DNA of 8,574 nucleotides from the NCBI GenBank assembly GCA_964540605.1, contig CAZINM010000045.1:1-8574 (forward strand), in the 5' to 3' direction. Positions 6,466 through 8,574 of this stretch are shown one piece after another. How positions within the stretch are numbered: the stretch's first letter is position 1; every line of letters starts with the position of its first letter. Source of the DNA: CAZINM01 sp964540605. GTDB taxonomy: Bacteria > Patescibacteriota > Dojkabacteria > SC72 > JAHDCA01. The notes under the pieces were generated by a model. It made no database searches, was not told the origin of the DNA, and saw nothing but the letters and a program-made list of their open reading frames with translations. The translations under genes and the position numbers were made by a program.

Positions 6466-7320
6466 TTAGCTCAATACCCCCACTCCAATTATTCCAGCAA
6501 TTGTAACTAAAATACCACCTACTTCTATCTTTCCGGGTCTGTATCTCATGAAGATCATTGAGATAATCAATACAAACAATGTATTTGTTGCGGTTATTGG
6601 TGAAGCTATTGAAGCAAATGTGTTTTCGTACGCTAACCAGAAAAAGATCATCGATGCAGAAATTGTTAAAGATGATAATATCGTTGCTCTATAGGTTTTA
6701 ATATTATTCATTACATTTTTTAATTCTGAGGAGGATCTTTCCAAGTAGATATACCCTATTGATACAGGGATCTGACAAATAGCTAGACAAAAAAGAAAAA
6801 TTGATGAATTTACTTCACTTAATACATTTTTTGATAATGTGTCAGATATTCCAACTGCGATAGCAGCAGCTAGGGGCCATAAAATATACACTTTCTTCTT
6901 TAACTCATTTTTACTAAATTTTTCAGGCAATGCCAAAACTAAGATACCCATTATCGTTACAAGAATAAACAATATTACTGCTAAGGATAATTCTTCTCTT
7001 AAGAAAATATAAGATAGTAGCATTGTAAAAATCGGATATGTTGAGAAAATTGTTCTTGTGATGTTCATATCTCCTTTAGATAAGGCATAAAAAACGAATG
7101 CCTCGGATAGTACAGCACTAATAAATGCATATAAAAAGACAATTGGAAGTTTATCCACTTCTATTCCGGTAATTAATGAATATCCGATCCATAATACTAA
7201 ACCAAAAATCGTTTCTATCATAAAAGAAATTGACGAAGGTAATTCATCAAAGCTCTTTTTTAGTAAAGAATACCCTACTCCCTGTAATAACGATGTTATT
7301 ATTGCATAGTATATTCCCAT
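6466..7320 (-). CDS. EamA/DMT-superfamily transporter with ten membrane segments
   Basis: Integral inner-membrane permease of the drug/metabolite transporter superfamily; members export or import small metabolites such as amino acids or sugars, and the substrate cannot be told from sequence. 284 aa, typical for the family. About ten hydrophobic segments: near 3-20, 30-52, 58-82, 89-108, 113-131, 145-165, then five more-widely looped ones to 284, consistent with two EamA repeats of five. Each half ends in the usual short-loop pattern: FLREELSLAVILFILVTIMGILVL at the end of the first, FMRYRPGKIEVGGILVTIAGIIGVGVL at the end of the second. The start ATG at 7320 has no SD. It is divergent from the TrmB-like regulator with 77 nt between start codons, so that regulator is its likely controller. 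It is convergent with the HAD-like gene, 13 nt apart, leaving little room for a terminator. Confidence 0.93.
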   Translation of the reverse strand: MGIYYAIITSLLQGVGYSLLKKSFDELPSSISFMIETIFGLVLWIGYSLITGIEVDKLPIVFLYAFISAVLSEAFVFYALSKGDMNITRTIFSTYPIFTMLLSYIFLREELSLAVILFILVTIMGILVLALPEKFSKNELKKKVYILWPLAAAIAVGISDTLSKNVLSEVNSSIFLFCLAICQIPVSIGYIYLERSSSELKNVMNNIKTYRATILSSLTISASMIFFWLAYENTFASIASPITATNTLFVLIISMIFMRYRPGKIEVGGILVTIAGIIGVGVLS

Positions 7321-7345
7321 AGTGGTTATATACTACAGGCTTGTC

Positions 7346-7374
7346 GATAAATTCCATAAATGTTGTCTCGTCAA
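7346..7374 (-). promoter_or_regulatory. Possible promoter of the EamA transporter
   Basis: Minus-strand TTGACG (7374-7369, 5 of 6 to the -35) is followed after 17 nt by a poor -10, TTTATC (7351-7346). The -35 lies in the centre of the inverted repeat at 7364-7381. A competing -10, TATAAC, lies only 4 nt before the ATG and lacks a -35. The true start is undecided. Confidence 0.3.
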
Positions 7375-7391
7375 TGAGACAGGGGTAAAAT
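7363..7391 (+). promoter_or_regulatory. Promoter of the TrmB-like regulator, predicted leaderless
   Basis: -35 TTGTCT (7363-7368, 4 of 6), spacer of exactly 17 nt, -10 TAAAAT (7386-7391, 5 of 6). Only ACAGCT separates the -10 from the ATG at 7398, so transcription starting 7 nt downstream would begin at the A of the start codon. No SD is present, as expected for a leaderless mRNA. Confidence 0.65.
7364..7381. promoter_or_regulatory. Candidate operator between regulator and transporter
   Basis: TGTCTC (7364-7369), 6-nt spacer GTCAAT, GAGACA (7376-7381): a perfect 6-bp inverted repeat of 18 bp. It covers part of the regulator -35 and spacer and also the transporter's likely -35. TTGTC recurs as a direct repeat at 7341-7345 and 7363-7367, 22 bp or about two helical turns apart. 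Position and symmetry suit binding by a dimeric regulator such as the divergent TrmB-like protein. Confidence 0.55.
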
Positions 7392-7397
7392 ACAGCT

Positions 7398-8228
7398 ATG
7401 GATCAGGAATTGAGAAACATAATTCTAGAAAACTTCAATAAGTTAGGTTTAAATAGTGATCTAAGTGTGGTTTATCTTGAGTTATTACAAAACGGTTCAA
7501 AATCTGTTGTTCAACTTTCAAGACAACTCTCTTTAGGGAGAAATATCATATATCGTATCTTAGAAGAATTAAAATCTTTAAATCTTGTGAATCAAGTCAA
7601 AGAATTAAATAGTTCAAAATATGAAGCTTTATCATACGATAACTTAAACCTTATAGTACAAAGCAAGAGTAAAGAATATCAAAAAGCACAGGAAGGATTT
7701 AATGTCTTACTAAATGAACTTCCCCACCTTCAAAGCGTTAATACGGTATCTTCAAAAGTGATCCACTATCATGGAATAGATGGTCTAAAACAGGTTAATT
7801 GGAATCTTGTTCACACCAAAGATATGTATCGAACATATGAAGTTTCTAGACTAACAGATTACCTTGATGAAGACTTCGCAGAGAATTTACGAGCAGAATG
7901 GCTAAGAAGAAAGATATATGCAAGAGATCTAACTAATGACACAAAAATTACTGCACATACAAATATTTCAGATTTCATAATGAATTACAGTGAGTATAGA
8001 TATATTGATCCGAAGATCTTAAAAATTGAAATTGAGGTTTATATTTATAATGATGTTATTTCAGTCCTCCAATATGATGATATGAAATATGATCCCAGTA
8101 GCATTTTTTGCGTTGAGATCCACAATGTAGCATTAGCCAATTTCCAAAGGAAGATCTACGATATATTATGGAATCAGGCCAAAACATTTAAAAAAATAGG
8201 AAATAGAGGCGAAATGGAGTTGAAATAG
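7398..8228 (+). CDS. TrmB-family transcriptional regulator
   Basis: Cytosolic DNA-binding protein, 276 aa. Residues 23-79 form a winged helix-turn-helix of the TrmB type: helix 23-31, SVVQLSRQLSLGRNIIYRIL (36-55) as the helix-turn-helix with its recognition helix, EELKSLNLV (56-64), and a wing ending near SKYEALS (73-79). A helical, probably coiled-coil linker (80-110) would dimerise it. The C-terminal part (120-265) resembles the effector/PLD-like half found in archaeal and CPR TrmB proteins: a HYHGIDGLKQV segment, FAENLRAEWLRRKI (160-173), EVYIYNDVISVLQYDD (213-228), and FQRKIYDILWNQAK (249-262). In characterised TrmB proteins this half binds a sugar or other ligand; none is known here. Divergent from the EamA transporter with a palindromic site in between, so autoregulation and control of the transporter are inferred. 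Start ATG set by the adjacent promoter. It ends 39 nt before the convergent tRNA-Ala; no clear terminator. Confidence 0.88.
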   Translation: MDQELRNIILENFNKLGLNSDLSVVYLELLQNGSKSVVQLSRQLSLGRNIIYRILEELKSLNLVNQVKELNSSKYEALSYDNLNLIVQSKSKEYQKAQEGFNVLLNELPHLQSVNTVSSKVIHYHGIDGLKQVNWNLVHTKDMYRTYEVSRLTDYLDEDFAENLRAEWLRRKIYARDLTNDTKITAHTNISDFIMNYSEYRYIDPKILKIEIEVYIYNDVISVLQYDDMKYDPSSIFCVEIHNVALANFQRKIYDILWNQAKTFKKIGNRGEMELK

Positions 8229-8267
8229 CTTATATGCGAATATCTCTCAACCTTGTTTTTATAGCTT

Positions 8268-8344
8268 TGGTGGACCTGATCGGACTTGAACCGATGACCT
8301 CTTCGCTGCCAGCGAAGCGTTCTAGCCAGCTGAACTACAGGCCC
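8268..8344 (-). tRNA. tRNA-Ala, anticodon GGC, with encoded CCA
   Basis: A 77-nt cloverleaf. Acceptor GGGCCTG/CAGGTCC, D stem GTTC/GAAC, anticodon stem CTTCG/CGAAG with loop CTGGCAG, variable AGGTC, T stem ATCGG/CCGAT with loop TTCAAGT, discriminator A73, then genomic CCA (8270-8268). Anticodon GGC reads GCC and GCU. G3-U70 confirms Ala. The acceptor stem, and the D arm except for one extra loop base in the other gene, are identical to tRNA-Ala(CGC) at 5324-5398, but that gene lacks the CCA. Confidence 0.98.
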
Positions 8345-8381
8345 TAGTTATTGATCAGAGGTAATAGATCAAAACTTCATA

Positions 8382-8410
8382 ATAATAACGGTTGGAAGGC
8401 AAAATATCAA
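8382..8410 (-). promoter_or_regulatory. Promoter of tRNA-Ala(GGC)
   Basis: Minus strand: -35 TTGATA (8410-8405, 5 of 6), exact 17-nt spacer, -10 TATTAT (8387-8382, 5 of 6). The start would fall near 8375, about 30 nt before the first tRNA base. Confidence 0.6.
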
Positions 8411-8422
8411 CCTATTGTCCTT

Positions 8423-8574
8423 AGATATCTGCTTATCGATAGAATTTTATATAGTCTACAGAAGTTTCTTTAGAAAGAGAATAAGCAGCGTCATTCTGTA
8501 ATCAGATCTCACTGAGATAAGATCTTATCTACATGCTGATAGTTTTAATACCCACACACATGTGTTGACATGAA
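8423..8574. other. Gene-free right edge rich in palindromes
   Basis: No credible ORF is seen on either strand in 8345-8574. The stretch holds AGATATCT (8423-8430), TATCGATA (8434-8441), an 8-bp inverted repeat CTGCTTAT/ATAAGCAG (8429-8436 and 8481-8488), ATCTCA-C-TGAGAT, the perfect 16-bp palindrome AGATAAGATCTTATCT (8515-8530) and ACACATGTGT (8556-8565). The last is followed at once by a consensus -35 TTGACA (8565-8570) pointing out of the window, so a plus-strand gene probably starts beyond the edge and this may be its control region. Confidence 0.4.

Noticed and set aside
8223..8267. Possible terminator hairpin after the regulator gene (AGCTTATA against TATAGCT)
   Set aside because: Needs a bulge and a loop of nearly 30 nt, with no T tract after it.

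Overview
The window is an AT-rich bacterial chromosome segment with six protein genes and two tRNA-Ala genes. The bacterial GlmS and LeuRS, a TrmB-family regulator, a small membrane-anchored cyclophilin, short intergenic gaps and the scarcity of Shine-Dalgarno (SD) sites suggest a Patescibacteria/CPR-type genome. That placement is inference; no 16S rRNA or other diagnostic marker is present. Reading frames fit the standard bacterial code: leuS ends with TGA exactly where the family normally ends, which gives no support for TGA being recoded.

Layout. 1-613 (-): N-terminal part of a membrane-anchored cyclophilin-type peptidyl-prolyl isomerase, cut by the window edge. 841-3318 (-): leuS. 3319-3523: glmS terminator hairpin and a structured leuS leader with a GNRA-capped hairpin and a distal segment that can pair with the leuS ribosome site. 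3524-5290 (-): glmS. 5324-5398 (-): tRNA-Ala(CGC), only 33 nt upstream of glmS, probably its cotranscribed first cistron. 5399-5573: divergent promoters. 5574-6452 (+): unrecognised protein with HAD-like motifs and an acidic, repeat-bearing insert. 6466-7320 (-): ten-TM EamA/DMT transporter. 7398-8228 (+): TrmB-like regulator divergent from the transporter, with a perfect inverted repeat inside its promoter. 8268-8344 (-): tRNA-Ala(GGC). 8345-8574: no gene seen, but its promoter and a run of palindromes.

The left half is housekeeping: leucine charging, the committed step to amino sugars for the cell envelope, and protein folding. The right half, between the two same-strand tRNA-Ala genes, looks accessory: a regulator and a transporter that probably form one controlled unit, plus an orphan protein. 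Promoters are readable: TGGTATAA(T/G) extended -10 boxes recur three times, and two genes have -10 boxes so close to the start codon that their mRNAs should be leaderless or nearly so. No CRISPR array, insertion sequence, phage gene or toxin-antitoxin pair was seen.
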